Assembly: GCA_963714875.1 (NCBI GenBank)
Contig: CAVQQI010000012.1
Span: forward strand, 253,464-317,463
Source of the DNA: JBAOHV01 sp963714875
Lineage (GTDB): Bacteria > Actinomycetota > Acidimicrobiia > Acidimicrobiales > Microtrichaceae
Length of the DNA stretch: 64,000 nt
Reading direction: 5' to 3'
The notes beneath the pieces were generated by a model. That model had not been told where the DNA came from and made no database searches. It worked only from the letters and a program-made list of their open reading frames with translations. Shown one piece after another: positions 46,719-58,416 of this stretch. Positions within the stretch are counted from its first letter, which is position 1. Each line of letters starts with the position of its first letter. A program made the position numbers and the translations under genes.

Positions 46719-48300
46719 TCAGCCCGCGACCACGTCGATGCGGTGGCCGAGGACCTGCTCGAGGAGGTCCTTGCGTTCGGTGCCGGAGTGCAGCTCGAGG
46801 CTGAGGTCGGCGCCCGGACGCGGTGTCACGACCACCCGCAACGGCCCGGAGCCGTTGGCGCTCGTCACCCGCACCGCCTCGACGGGGCCGCGGTGGGAGC
46901 GGTCGAGGGCGATGGCCACGCGCAGGATGCCGGCGAGGGTGCGGACCGCCGACTGGTCGTCCGGCCGGAGCTTGGCGAACTCCGGGTGCTTCGCCTTGGG
47001 GGCGCTCTTGCGGTGGTAGCGGGCGACCAGGGCGATCAGCTCGACCTCCCGGTCGGTGAACCCGGACAGGCGATCGGAGTGCCGGATGACGTAGTAGCTG
47101 TGCTTGTGGTGCTCGGAGTGCGACACGGCCTGGCCCACGTTGGCCAACAGCGCGGCGGCCTCGAGGAGCTCGCGCCACGAGTCGTCGAGGCCGTGCCAGC
47201 GGGCCGTGCCGTCGAACAGCTCCAGCGCCAACGCCGCGGTGCGAGCCGAGTGCTCCGGCTCGTCGTCCATGGCCACGGCCAGGTGCAGCACGCTGCGTCG
47301 GCGCAGGTCGCGGAGATGGTGCAGCGTGGCCCCTCGACGACGAGCCAGGGCGTCGAGCAGGGCGCCCTCGCGCAGCGCGTTGTCGGAGAAGACCAGCTCC
47401 TCGATCCCGAGCGCGGCCACCGCCTGCTCCAGGATGAGGGCTCCTCCGAGGATGATGTCGGCCCGGCCGGCGTCCATCCCCGGGAGCTGGCGACGCTCGC
47501 TCACCGTGGGCGCGCCGACGAGGCGGGCCACCACCGCCGCACCTGCTCGCGCGCTGATCCGCGAGCCGTTGAACGATCGCGGCGTCGGCTCGTCGTCGTC
47601 GAGGGCGTCGGCGAGGGCGAAGATCGCCTCCGCGGTGCCCGAGGACGCGACCGCCACGGCGAACCCGGTGCGTTCGACCTCACGGGCCATCGGAGCCAGC
47701 GCGCTGCGGATGTGGCGCCGGCAGCTGTCGACCGCGCCCGGGTGCAGCGACTCGGAGCGGAAGAAGCGACGGGTCAGGCGGATGGCCCCCAGCTTCAGGC
47801 TGCCGGCGGCGAGGGTCTCGCCGCGCTCCCCGACGAGGATCTCCGTGCTCCCCCCACCGATGTCGATGAGCACCATCCGCTCGTCGTAGACGGGCACGGC
47901 CTGGAGCACCCCGAGGTGGATGAGGCGGGCCTCCTCCACCCCGGAGATCACCTCGACGTCCACACCGGCCTCGTCGCCGCGCCCGCTCGATGAACTCCTC
48001 GGCGTTCTCCGCCTCCCGGACCGCGGAGGTGGCGACGGCGTGCACGGCGGCGTCGTGGATGGCGGCGATCCTGGCCATCCGCCCCAGTGCGGCGACACCC
48101 CGCTCGATGGCCTCGGGAGCGAGCCGCTTCATGTCGCCCGAGGAGGATCCGAGGCGCACCATCTCCTTCTCGCGGGCGATGACCTCGAACGCCCCCACGC
48201 CGGGGGTCGGGCCCTCGTCGCCGACCCGGGCGACCACCATGTGGAACGAGTTGGTCCCGATGTCGATCGCCGCCAGCGGTCGCTCCTGGTCCTGTTCCAC
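46719..48300 (-). CDS. Ppx/GppA exopolyphosphatase-family protein
   Basis: About 527 residues. The ASKHA fold has phosphate-1 AAIDIGTNSFHMVVARV, connect-1 MVRLGSSSGD, phosphate-2 MVLIDIGGGSTEILVGERG, GIEELVFSDNALREGALL and a C-terminal HD-like helical domain (ANVGQAVSHSEHHKHSYYVI, VARYHRKSAPK). It hydrolyses polyphosphate and/or pppGpp. The frame breaks near 47980. GTG at 48300 is preferred; a TTG at 48336 in frame is an alternative. Together with the ppk2 at 11.5 kb it gives the window both polyphosphate synthesis-side and degradation-side functions. Confidence 0.88.
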
Positions 48301-48353
48301 GCCCTCACTCTTGTCGGCGCCGGCCGCGGTCTCCAAGAGGACGAGGGCCCTGC

Positions 48354-49015
48354 CTAGAGCAGCAGGCCCGCGGCGCGCTCGATCTCGCGAGCGGCCTTCG
48401 TGACGGCATCGCCGTAGCGACGTCCGGGCGATCGTGAGGTCCGATCGATCGGTCCGGACACGCTGACTGCCGCGAGCACCGCACCGTCGCGGTCGAGCAC
48501 GGGCGCGCTCACCGAGGCCACGCCGGGCTCGCGCTCACCGACGCTGTCGATCCAGCCACGACGAGGGACCACCGCCCCGACGTCGAGCAGTCGACCACCC
48601 GAGCCGATGCCCAGGTCCAGGCGGGCCCCCACCGGCACGATGGTGCGCAGACCGTGGGGCGACTCGAGCGCCGCCACGCACACCCGGCTGTCGCCTTCGC
48701 GGACGTAGAGCTGCACGCTCTCCCCGGTTGCGTCGCGGAGCTCGGCCAGGGCCGGGCCGGCGGCATCGACCAGCGACTGCCCGCGGCCGGCGGCCCGCCC
48801 GAGCGCGACCAGCCGGGGCCCCAGCACGAAGCGTCCCTCGGCGTCACGGGCGACGAGGCCGTGGCTCTCGAGGGCGACGGCGAGTCGATGCGCGGTGGCT
48901 CGGCTCAACCCGGTGGCGGTCACCAGCTCGGCCAACGAGCGGGGCTCCGCCTCGACCGCGTCGATCACGACACCGCCTTGTCGAGGACGCCGACACCACC
49001 TACACTCGATCCCAC
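48354..49015 (-). CDS. IclR-family regulator of the NdgR/LtbR type
   Basis: About 220 residues. The winged helix-turn-helix is SLAELVTATGLSRATAHRLA ... GRFVLGPRLVALG. The effector domain includes LRDATGESVQLYVREGDSRV, LRTIVPVGARLDLGIGSGGR and GEREPGVASVSAPVLDRDGA. These match NdgR of Streptomyces and LtbR of Corynebacterium, which control leu genes. The true N-terminus MGSSVGGVGVLDKAV is found upstream in another frame from a GTG at 49015. One base is missing near 48970, so a naive start at 48968 would truncate the first helix. It diverges from leuCD, the conserved arrangement for this regulator. Confidence 0.87.
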
Positions 49016-49137
49016 GAGCCGAGACTATCGTCCCAGATACTGAGATACAAGACCTGACACAAGCGCTGAGACACAACAAGGCGCCGGAACGGCCGAACGC
49101 CACCACGACCCGCCGAGGATCACGAAGGGACCCACCG
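49016..49137. promoter_or_regulatory. leuCD/IclR intergenic region with a direct-repeat operator candidate
   Basis: TGAGATACAA (49041-49050) and TGAGACACAA (49067-49076) repeat at a 26-base interval in an AT-rich island, and AGATAC occurs twice within 49035-49048. This is the natural place for the divergent leuC promoter and IclR binding. GAAGGG about ten bases before the leuC ATG is the ribosome site. Confidence 0.45.
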
Positions 49138-50556
49138 ATGGCCGCCAGAACCCTGAGCGAGAAGATCTGGGACGCACCACGTCGTGCACCGCAGCGAGGG
49201 CCAACCCGACCTGCTCTACGTCGACCTGCACCTCGTCCACGAGGTCACCTCCCCGCAGGCGTTCGACGGCCTGCGCCTGGCCGGGCGCACGGTGCGCCGA
49301 CCGGACCTGACCGTCGCCACCGAGGACCACAACGTCCCCACGCTCGACATCGACCAGCCCATCGCCGACCCGATCTCGCGCAAGCAGGTCGAGGTGCTGC
49401 GGGCCAACGCCGCCGAGTTCGGCATCGTCGAGCTACCCCATGGGCGACCGCCGGTCAGGGCATCGTGCACGTGATCGGGCCCGAGCAGGGCCTCACCCTG
49501 CCGGGCATGACGATCGTGTGCGGCGACAGCCACACCGCCACCCACGGCGCCTTCGGCGCGCTGGCCTTCGGCATCGGCACCAGCGAGGTCGAGCACGTCC
49601 TGGCCACCCAGACCCTCCCCCAGCACGTCGCCCGGCACCATGGCCGTCGACGGTCGAGGGCGACGCTGCCCGCCGGCGTCACCGCCAAGGACGTCGATCC
49701 TCGCCATCATCGGCCGCATCGGCACCGGCGGCGGCATCGGCTCGGTCATCGAGTACCGCGGCGCGGCCATCGCGCGCGCTCTCGATGGAGGGCCGCATGA
49801 CGGTGTGCAACATGTCCATCGAGGCCGGGGCCAAGGCCGGGCTGATCGCGCCCGACGACACCACCTTCGCCTACCTCGAGGGGCGGGCCCACGCGCCGAC
49901 CGGGCAGCGACTGGGAGCGACGCCCTCGACCACTGGCGGACGCCTGCCGACCGACGACGGCGCCACCTTCGACAAGGACGTCGACCATCGACGCGCCGAC
50001 GCTCAGCCCGTACGTGTCCTGGGGCACCAACCCCGGCCAGGTCGTCGACGCTCGGCGGCGCGGTGCCCGACCCCGACCAGCTTCGACGACGCCGCCCGGC
50101 CGCGAGCCGCCGCAGCGGGCGCTCGACTACATGGGCCTCGCCGCCGGCACGCCGATCCGCGACATCAGCGTCGACACCGTCTTCATCGGCTCGTGCACGA
50201 ACTCGCGCATCGAGGACCTCCGGGCCGCCGCCGAGGTGGCCGCGGGGCGGCGGGTGCGCGACGGCATGCGGGCCATGGTCGTGCCGGGCTCGTTCCAGGT
50301 GAAGCGCCAGGCCGAGGCCGAGGGGCTCGACCGACGTCTTCATCGCCGCCGGCTTCGAGTGGCGCGAGCCGGGTGCTCGATGTGCCTGGCCATGAACCCC
50401 GACAAGCTCGCCCCCGGCGAGCGCTGCGCCTCCACCTCGAACCGCAACTTCGAAGGCCGCCAGGGCAAGGGCGGGCGCACCCACCTCGTGTCGCCCGCCG
50501 TCGCCGCCGCCACCGCCATCGCCGGCACGTTCGCCGCTCCCGGCGACCTCGACTGA
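49138..50556 (+). CDS. leuC: 3-isopropylmalate dehydratase, large subunit
   Basis: About 470 residues reconstructed. MAARTLSEKIWDAHVVHRSE, DLLYVDLHLVHEVTSPQAFD, VATEDHNVPTLDID, MTIVCGDSHTATHGAFGALA, GTSEVEHVLATQTLPQ, MSIEAGAKAGLIAPDDTTF and SYVSWGTNPGQV. The 4Fe-4S ligands are in FIGSCTNSRIEDLRAAAEV and EPGCSMCLAMNPDKL. Frame breaks lie near 49180, 49435, 49630, 49700, 49780, 49910, 50050 and 50330. At 49180 and 49435 a single surplus base restores the frame. ATG 49138 matches the family N-terminus. leuD starts 12 bases downstream. Confidence 0.92.
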
Positions 50557-50567
50557 AAGGCCCCGCA

Positions 50568-51178
50568 ATGGAACCCGTCACCATCGTCACCGGCACGGCG
50601 CTGCCCGCTCGACCGCTCCGACGTCGACACCGACCAGATCATCCCGAGCGACTGGCTCAAGCGCGTCGAGCGCACCGGCTTCGGCGCCGGGCTCTTCTCG
50701 GAGTGGCGGGAGGACCCCGACTTCGTCCTCAACCTCGCCCCAGTTCGGCGGCGCCGTCGATCCTGGTGGCCGGCGCGAACTTCGGCACGGGCTCGTCCCG
50801 CGAGCACGCCGTCTGGGCGATCGCCGACTACGGGTTCAAGGCCGTCATGTCCCCTCGGTTCGGCGACATCTTCCGCAACAACGCCACCAAGAACGGCCTC
50901 GTGCCCGTGGTGGTGAGCAACGAGGTGGGCGAGCAGCTCCTGCGCGCCGTCGAGGCCGACCCGACGCTCGAGATCACCGTCGACGTGCGCACCAAGCGGC
51001 TCTCGGCACCGGCCATCGGCCTCGACGTCGAGTTCCCCCTCGACGACGCCACGCAGCACCGCTTCCTCAACGGCCTCGACGACATCGGCATCACCCTGGC
51101 CAACGAGGCGGCGATCACCGCCTACGAGGCCACCCGCCCGAGTTGGATGCCGCAGGAGCACGCCCGCCGGGAGCTGAG
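50568..51178 (+). CDS. leuD: 3-isopropylmalate dehydratase, small subunit
   Basis: About 203 residues. MEPVTIVTGTALPLDRSDVD, DTDQIIPSDWLKRVERTGFG, SILVAGANFGTGSSREHAVW, GFKAVMSPRFGDIFRNNATK and NGLVPVVVSNEVGEQL are the LeuD blocks. The frame breaks near 50605 and 50740. A third break near 51170 is inferred because the open frame otherwise runs over the methyltransferase start, while a TGA in the neighbouring frame lies at 51174-51176, just before it. It pairs with LeuC to isomerise isopropylmalate. Confidence 0.9.
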
Positions 51179-51180
51179 CG

Positions 51181-51983
51181 ATGGCCGACCGCTACACCCA
51201 CGGCCACCACGACTCCGTGCTGCGCAGCCATCGCTGGCGCACGGCGGAGAACTCCGCCGCGCTACCTGCTCGCCCACCTGGTGACGGGCCAGCGACTGCT
51301 CGACGTCGGGTGCGGGCCGGGCACCATCACCGCTCGACCTGGCCCGGTCGGTGGATCCCGGTGAGGTGGTCGGCATCGACACGGCGGCCGAGGTCGTCGC
51401 CGCGGCCGAGCAGGCCCGGGCCGACGCCGCCGTGGCCAATGCGTCGTTCGACGTCGGTGACGTCTACGCCCTCGACTTCGACGACGACTCCTTCGACGTG
51501 GTCCACGCCCACCAGGTGTTGCAGCACCTCACCGACCCGGTGGCCGCCCTGCGCGAGATGCGGCGCGTCCTGCGCCCCGGCGGGCTGCTGGCCGTGCGCG
51601 ACAGCGACTACGGGGCCTTCACGTGGTCTCCCCTCGACCCCCGGCTCGACCGGTGGCTGACGCTGTACCACCAGGTCACGGCCCGCAACGGGGCGCAGGC
51701 CGACGCCGGGCGCCACCTGCGGTCCTGGGTGCGCGCCGCCGGCTTCACCGACGACGTGGTGTCGAGCTCGACCTGGACCTTCGCCGACGACGCCGACCGG
51801 GCGTGGTGGGGGGACCTCTGGGCCGAACGGGCCGTGGCGTCGGCGTTCGCCGAGCAGGCCGTCGAGTACGGCCTGGCCACGCCGGATGAGCTCAGGTCGA
51901 TCGCCGACGCCTGGCGCGACTGGGCGGCCGGCGACGCCGGGCTCATGGTGTTGGTGCACGGCGAGGTGCTGGCCCGGGCCTGA
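51181..51983 (+). CDS. Class I SAM-dependent methyltransferase (UbiE/Methyltransf_11 type)
   Basis: About 267 residues. HHDSVLRSHRWRTAENSAAY then LLDVGCGPGTIT (motif I), VVGIDTAAEVVAAAEQARAD, FDVGDVYALDFDDDSFDVVH, AHQVLQHLTDPVAALREMRR and VLRPGGLLAVRDSDYGAFTW. Frame breaks lie near 51255 and 51335. The ATG overlaps the end of leuD, implying co-transcription with leuCD, although no metabolic link is obvious. Substrate unknown. Confidence 0.87.
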
Positions 51984-51998
51984 CCGCCGCCGGCCGCC

Positions 51999-54405
51999 TC
52001 AGCTCTCGGGCAGGGGATCCACGGCACCGTCGGCCACCAGCGCGTCGATCTCGTCGTCGGTCAATCCGAGCAGGCCGCGGCAGACGTCCACGGTGTGCTC
52101 GCCCGGGCAGTGGGGCGGGTCCGCAACGCGGCGCACCCATGCGGGTCCCCACGAACGCCGGACCCTCGAACAGCACCGGTCCTGATCCGGGCTGCTCGAC
52201 CGGGACCGGCCACCCCCGGGCCAGGAAGTGGGGGTGGCTCGCCTGCAGGCGCGGGTGCAACACCTGTCCGGCGGCCACGCCGACGGCCTGGAGCGCTCCT
52301 TCCACCACACCGGCGTCCCGAGCCACCAACCACGCTGCCACCGCCCCCTCCACGGCATCGACGTCGGCGAGGCGGCCGGCTTGGGTGCGCCAGGCCACGC
52401 GGTCCTCGACCGCCCCGTCGGCGACCCCCAACAGCGCCGTCCATGCAGCATCGGTCGTGACGCAGAGCGCCAACCAGCTCTCGGAGCCCTCGTCGTCGCG
52501 GCACCGGAACAGGCCCCACGGCGCATGGCGGTCACTGCGGTTCCCTCGGGGCCGGGCGGCCCCCGATTCCAGGCTCTCCGCCAGGAGCAGATCGCCGAGC
52601 AGGCCCGCCACCACCTCGAACTGCGCGACGTCGACCCGGCAGCCCACACCGGTGCGCTCCCGGGCCCGCAGGCCGGCCAGTGCTCCGAGCGCCGGCGAGC
52701 CGACCGGCCAGGTGGTCGGGGTGGATGGTCATGATCCCCTTGGGCGCATCAGGTCCGTGGGCCCACAGCCACGTGAGCCCCCCGACCGCCCGTGCGCTGG
52801 GTCCGTAGCCCTTGCGTCGCGCCCACGGGCCCCTGTCGCCGTAGAGCTGGGTGCTGACCATCACCAGGGCCGGGTTGATCGCCGACACCTCGTCCCACCC
52901 CAGACCGAGCCGGTCGATGACGCCCGTGGCGTTGTTCTCGACGAGGACGTCGACGTGGGGCAGCAGGCTGCGCACCAACTCCCGCCCCGCCTCGGTGGAG
53001 AGGTCGGCGGCGATGGTGCGAGTCGACCGGTTGGCCGTGGCGAAGGCGGGGTTCATGTCCCCACCCATCACCATGCGTTGGAAGTCGGGGTGGCGGCGGC
53101 TCTCGACGCGGATCACGTCGGCACCCCACTCGGCGAACACGCGACCGGCCTCGGGCGCGGCCAGCCCGGTGCCCACCTCGAGCATGCGCAGGCCGGCCAG
53201 GGGGAGGGCCACGGGGACCGGTGGGGACGCAGGCTCCGCCGTCCTCGGCCGCGCGGCCAGGCCGGGGGGCCGTCGAGCGGGCGGGCCGGGCCCGCGGTCT
53301 CGGCACGCGCACCGTCCACGGAGTGCAGCCCGGCGAACAACGAACCCACCCGACCGTCCATCGCGGCGGGAACGAACGTGGCCCGAGCCAGGACGTGCTC
53401 GTTCGACAGGACCTCGGCCGGCGTCAGCACGGGGGTCACCCTCACGCCGGCGGCCTCCGCCTCCTCGGTGACCTCCTCGCGGGTCCGCCCGGCGAACTGC
53501 TCGGGGAGGCGGGCCAGCACGGCCTCGCGCTGCTCATCGCCCAACATGGCCCCGTCCCACCCAGGGCCCTGCCACTCCGGGGGCGACCCCATCCACCCGA
53601 TGAGCTTGCGCCAGTCGCCGGGCGTCATGGGGAGGACGATGCGGGCCTGCCCGTCAGCACAGTCGAACAAGGGGTACAGCCCGGAACCGGCCCGCACCTG
53701 ATCGAAGCCGAGGAGGCTCCAGAGGGGCAGCGCCATGTCGGTGCACTGCGCCAACGCCAGCATGGCGGACACGTCCACGACCTGACCGATGCCGTCGACC
53801 CGTCCCTGGCGCAGGGCCATCAGGCCGGCCATGGCCGCCACCACCGCACCCACGTCCTCGCAGTAGCTCCCGGGCGCGGCCACCGGCGCCAGCTCGGCCA
53901 CCCCCGAGCGGTAGACGACCCCGGCCATCGACTGGGCCACCAGCTCCGTGCAGGCCCACCCAGCGGCCGGACCGCTCAGCCCGAACGGGGTGAGGGCCAC
54001 CACGACGAGATGGGGGTGGCGCTCGGCCAACGCCTCCGGTCGCAGGTCGTCGCGATCGCCGCCCCATCCTCGCGACACGACGACCATCTCGGCGCCGGCC
54101 AGGAGCCCGTCGACCGTCGTCCGATCCGCGGGCACCGAGGGGTCGAGGGTGGCGATCGCCTTGCCGGCGTTGCGGTGCGCGTGGTGCAGGCTCGTGCCGT
54201 CGCCCGTGGCCGGCGCCCGCCGGCGGCCTCCCCCACCTCCGGGAGCCTCGACGCGCACCACCTCGGCGCCGAGGTCCGCCAGGACCCTGGCGCAGAAGCC
54301 GCCGTAGGCGTCGGTCAGATCGACGACGCGCACGTCGCCCAGCAGGACCTTCGTCGTGTCGATGCCGTCGTCGTCCACGGTTCCCCCCGGCCCGGGCGTC
54401 GTCAC
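51999..54405 (-). CDS. Tandem (two-domain) CaiB/BaiF family III CoA-transferase
   Basis: About 800 residues if the breaks near 53220, 52690 and 52130 are sequence errors. The first domain begins VRVVDLTDAYGGFCARVLAD, LGAEVVRVEAPGGGG and contains SGVAELAPVAAPGSYCEDVG. The second begins LAGLRMLEVGTGLAAPEAGR, FAEWGADVIRVESRRHP, with NRSTRTIAADLSTEAGRE and INPALVMVSTQLYGDRGPWA. The catalytic Asp expected after the GPxxDxxxQA-type loop is hard to place because of the breaks. Fused CaiB pairs are found in actinobacterial steroid or acyl-CoA catabolism. It may alternatively be two adjacent genes split near 53215 (ATG at 53212). It converges with the methyltransferase. Confidence 0.78.
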
Positions 54406-54446
54406 CCGGGTCCGGGAGGACCGTAGCGGAAGCCTCTAGAACTGCT

Positions 54447-56048
<1,602 letters not shown>

Positions 56049-56164
56049 GGCGGATCAGCGTGCCTTTCGCGGTGCGCAGCGGGGTGGGTTCGCAGGGCGG
56101 GCGCTCACTGCGATCGCGAGGGGTCGAGCGGGAGGGGCGGGCGAGTGCGTCGGTGCGAACGCAA

Positions 56165-56302
56165 GAACCTCCCGGCCCGGTCGGCGACAGGAGGTTCGGC
56201 GAGCACCGATATCGGGGCGCTCGCCCTACATAAGGAGAAGCTCGAGAGGTCGTCCGGAGCGGTCACGGGTGCCAGTGTGCCGGGATCATCGAAGATCGTC
56301 AA
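56165..56302 (-). promoter_or_regulatory. leuA leader: promoter, leucine-rich leader peptide, hairpins
   Basis: On the minus strand TTGACG (56297-56302), a 17-base spacer and CACACT (56274-56279) are followed seven bases later by GTG (56264-56266). The span from GTG to TAG (56226-56228) is 41 bases. The last codons in the TAG frame are CTC GAG CTT CTC CTT ATG, i.e. LELLLM. One missing base would join them to the GTG and give a 13-codon leader, the same size as the leuB leader. Immediately after the stop come hairpin 56198-56225 (GGCGAGC/GCTCGCC) and hairpin 56165-56197 (GAACCTCC/GGAGGTTC) followed by TTGCGTT. Confidence 0.55.
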
Positions 56303-57908
56303 CCCTGCGGGAGAGGTTCGCCGCGTCGCTCAGGTGAGCGACGCGACCGACGACGATGCCGTCGGCGGCACGCAGGGCGTCGCAGACCTCGGTCGGCGAC
56401 GGGCTCGCTGGTGGCGATCACCATGAGCGCCGACGCGCCGACGGCGGACTGCCCGACGTCCATGTCGGCGATGTTGACGCCGGCGTCGCCCAGGATGGTG
56501 CCGACCCGGCCGATCACGCCGGGGCGGTCGTCGTTGCGCACCACGAGCATGTGGCGCGCCGGCGGCACGTCGACGCGTGTGGTCGTCGACCTGCGACGAG
56601 GCGGGGCTCGCGCCTCGCAGGCCGACGAGGGTGCCGGCGATCGAGTGGTCGCCGCCGCGCAGCGTGATCGAGGTTGACGTAGTCGTGGCTGGTCGATGGT
56701 GGACGTCTCGCGGACCTCGATGCCCTGCTCCTCGGCCAGCTGCGGGGCGTTCACGTAGGACACCGGCTCGTCGCTGATCCGGCCGAAGAAGCCCTTGAGC
56801 ACCGAGAGGGTGAGGATGCGGGTGTCGTAGTCGGCCGATCTGGCCCTGGTACTCGATCTCGAGCGGCGCCGACGCCCGCCGGCCAGCCCGGCGAACAGCG
56901 CCGCCCAGCCGCTCGGCCAGCGGGAGGAACGGGCGCACCGTCTCGGACGCCTCGGCGGCGTCGACGTTGACCGCGAACGGCACGAACTCGCCGGCCAGGG
57001 CCAGCCCGACCTGCTCGGCGATGGTGTCGCCGGCCTTGTCCTGGGCCTCGCGGGTGCTGGCCCCGAGGTGCGGGGTGACGACGACCTCGTCCAGCTCGAA
57101 CAGCGGCGACTCGGTGGTGGGCTCCTCGGCGAACACGTCGAGCGCGGCACCGCCGACGTGCCCGGCTCGCGATGGCGTCGGCCAGGCCGTCCTCGTCGAC
57201 GATGCCGCCCCGGGCCACGTTGATGATGCGCATGCCGGGCTTGGCCTTGGCCAGCAGCTCGGCGTCGATGAGCCCGATGGTCTCGGGGGTCTTGGCCACG
57301 TGGAGGGTGACGAAGTCGGCGACGGGCGATCAGCTCGTCGAGGTCGACGCAGCTCGACGTTCATCTGCCGGGCCCGCTCGGCCGACACGAACGGGTCGTA
57401 GGCCGACGAGGCGCATGCCGAAGGCCAGCGCCCGCTGGGCCACGAGCTTGCCGATGCGACCGAGGCCGATGATGCCGAGCGTCTTGTCGGACAGCTCGAC
57501 GCCCGTCCCACTTGCGAGCGCTCCCACCGGCCCTGCACCAGCGCGGCGTGGGCCTGGGGGATGTTGCGGGCCTGGGCCAGCAGCAGCGCCATGGTGTGCT
57601 CGGCGGCCGAGAGGATGTTGGACTGCGGGGCGTTGACCACCATCACGCCCGCGCGCGGTGGCGGCGTCGACGTCGACGTTGTCGAGGCCGATGCCGGCCC
57701 GGCCGACCACGACCAGGTCGGTGCCGGCCGCGAGGACCTCGGCGGTCACCGTGGTGGCCGAGCGGATGATGAGCGCGTGGGCGCCCGGGACCGTCGCGAG
57801 CAGCTCCTCGGCGCTGAGGCCGAGCTGGACGTCGACGTCGTGGCCGGCGTCGCGCAGCCGGTCGAGGCCGCCGTCGGCGATCTTCTCGGTGACCAGGATT
57901 CGAGCCAT
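56286..57908 (-). CDS. serA: D-3-phosphoglycerate dehydrogenase
   Basis: About 530 residues. First step of serine synthesis. MARILVTEKIADGGLDRLRD, IIRSATTVTAEVLAA, VVGRAGIGLDNVDVDAATAR, NAPQSNILSAAEHTMALLLA, LGIIGLGRIGKLVAQRALAF (NAD site), MRIINVARGGIVDEDGLADA, VFAEEPTTESPLFELDEVVV, TPHLGASTREAQDKAGDTIA. The intervening domain follows, then the ACT domain HMLVVRNDDRPGVIGRVGTI. Many frame breaks. The most likely C-terminus, GRVAHLSDAANLSRRVDDLR, ends at 56286 in a third frame, placing the leuA -35 inside serA. ATG 57908 is preceded by CAGGAT and seven bases (leaderless-like). Confidence 0.92.
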
Positions 57909-58416
57909 GGCGTCGATCCTGACGGTCGTCGGCCGGGCCCGACCGTCAGCCGCCGACGCCCGACAGCTGATGCAGAGGTCGCGCCGGGATGACGACCATC
58001 GCCAGGGCGAACGATCAGCACCGAGCACGATGGCGGAGCTGCTCGACGGCACCGTCGTCGAGTCGACGGACTGCAGCGGCTTCGAGCCGTCGTGCCGGCC
58101 GGCCGCGACGACGCTCGGCCGGCGCACGGCGCCCGCCGGATCGCCGACGTCGGCGCACGGCCCCGGCGGGATCCGGGCGCCGACGACCTCTCGGGCCCGC
58201 TCGCCCTGACCGGCGCCGACGGTCGCCTCGACCATCCCCTACGCGCCGGGTCGCGTCGAGCGACCGAGTCCGGCCAGCAGCAGCGCCTCGATCACCGGGC
58301 GAGCGGCGCCTTGGTCGGTCACGACCGCTACGGCCTCGTCTTCCGGAGCGTCGCCGCGGACCTTCCACGCTCGAGCCCGTCGGCAGACGGTCGGGCGGCC
58401 TCGAGCGGCGCCAGGT
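57909..58416. other. About 500 bases without a supportable gene
   Basis: Between serA and the S9 peptidase. Open frames exist on both strands, but they are Arg/Pro/Ser-rich and resemble shadows. A minus-strand stretch (AVAVVTDQGAARPVIEALLL near 58260-58330) looks protein-like but has no recognisable family. Given the frame-break density here, a small lost gene cannot be excluded. Confidence 0.3.

Noticed and set aside
49138..50556. leuC as a pseudogene or a case of programmed frameshifting
   Set aside because: At least eight breaks occur in an otherwise fully conserved protein with intact iron-sulfur ligands, and neighbours show the same pattern. No slippery-site or stop signature is shared among the breaks.
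56049..56302. T-box riboswitch upstream of leuA
   Set aside because: No T-box consensus or specifier-loop architecture; the leucine-rich short peptide and hairpins fit leader-peptide attenuation better.
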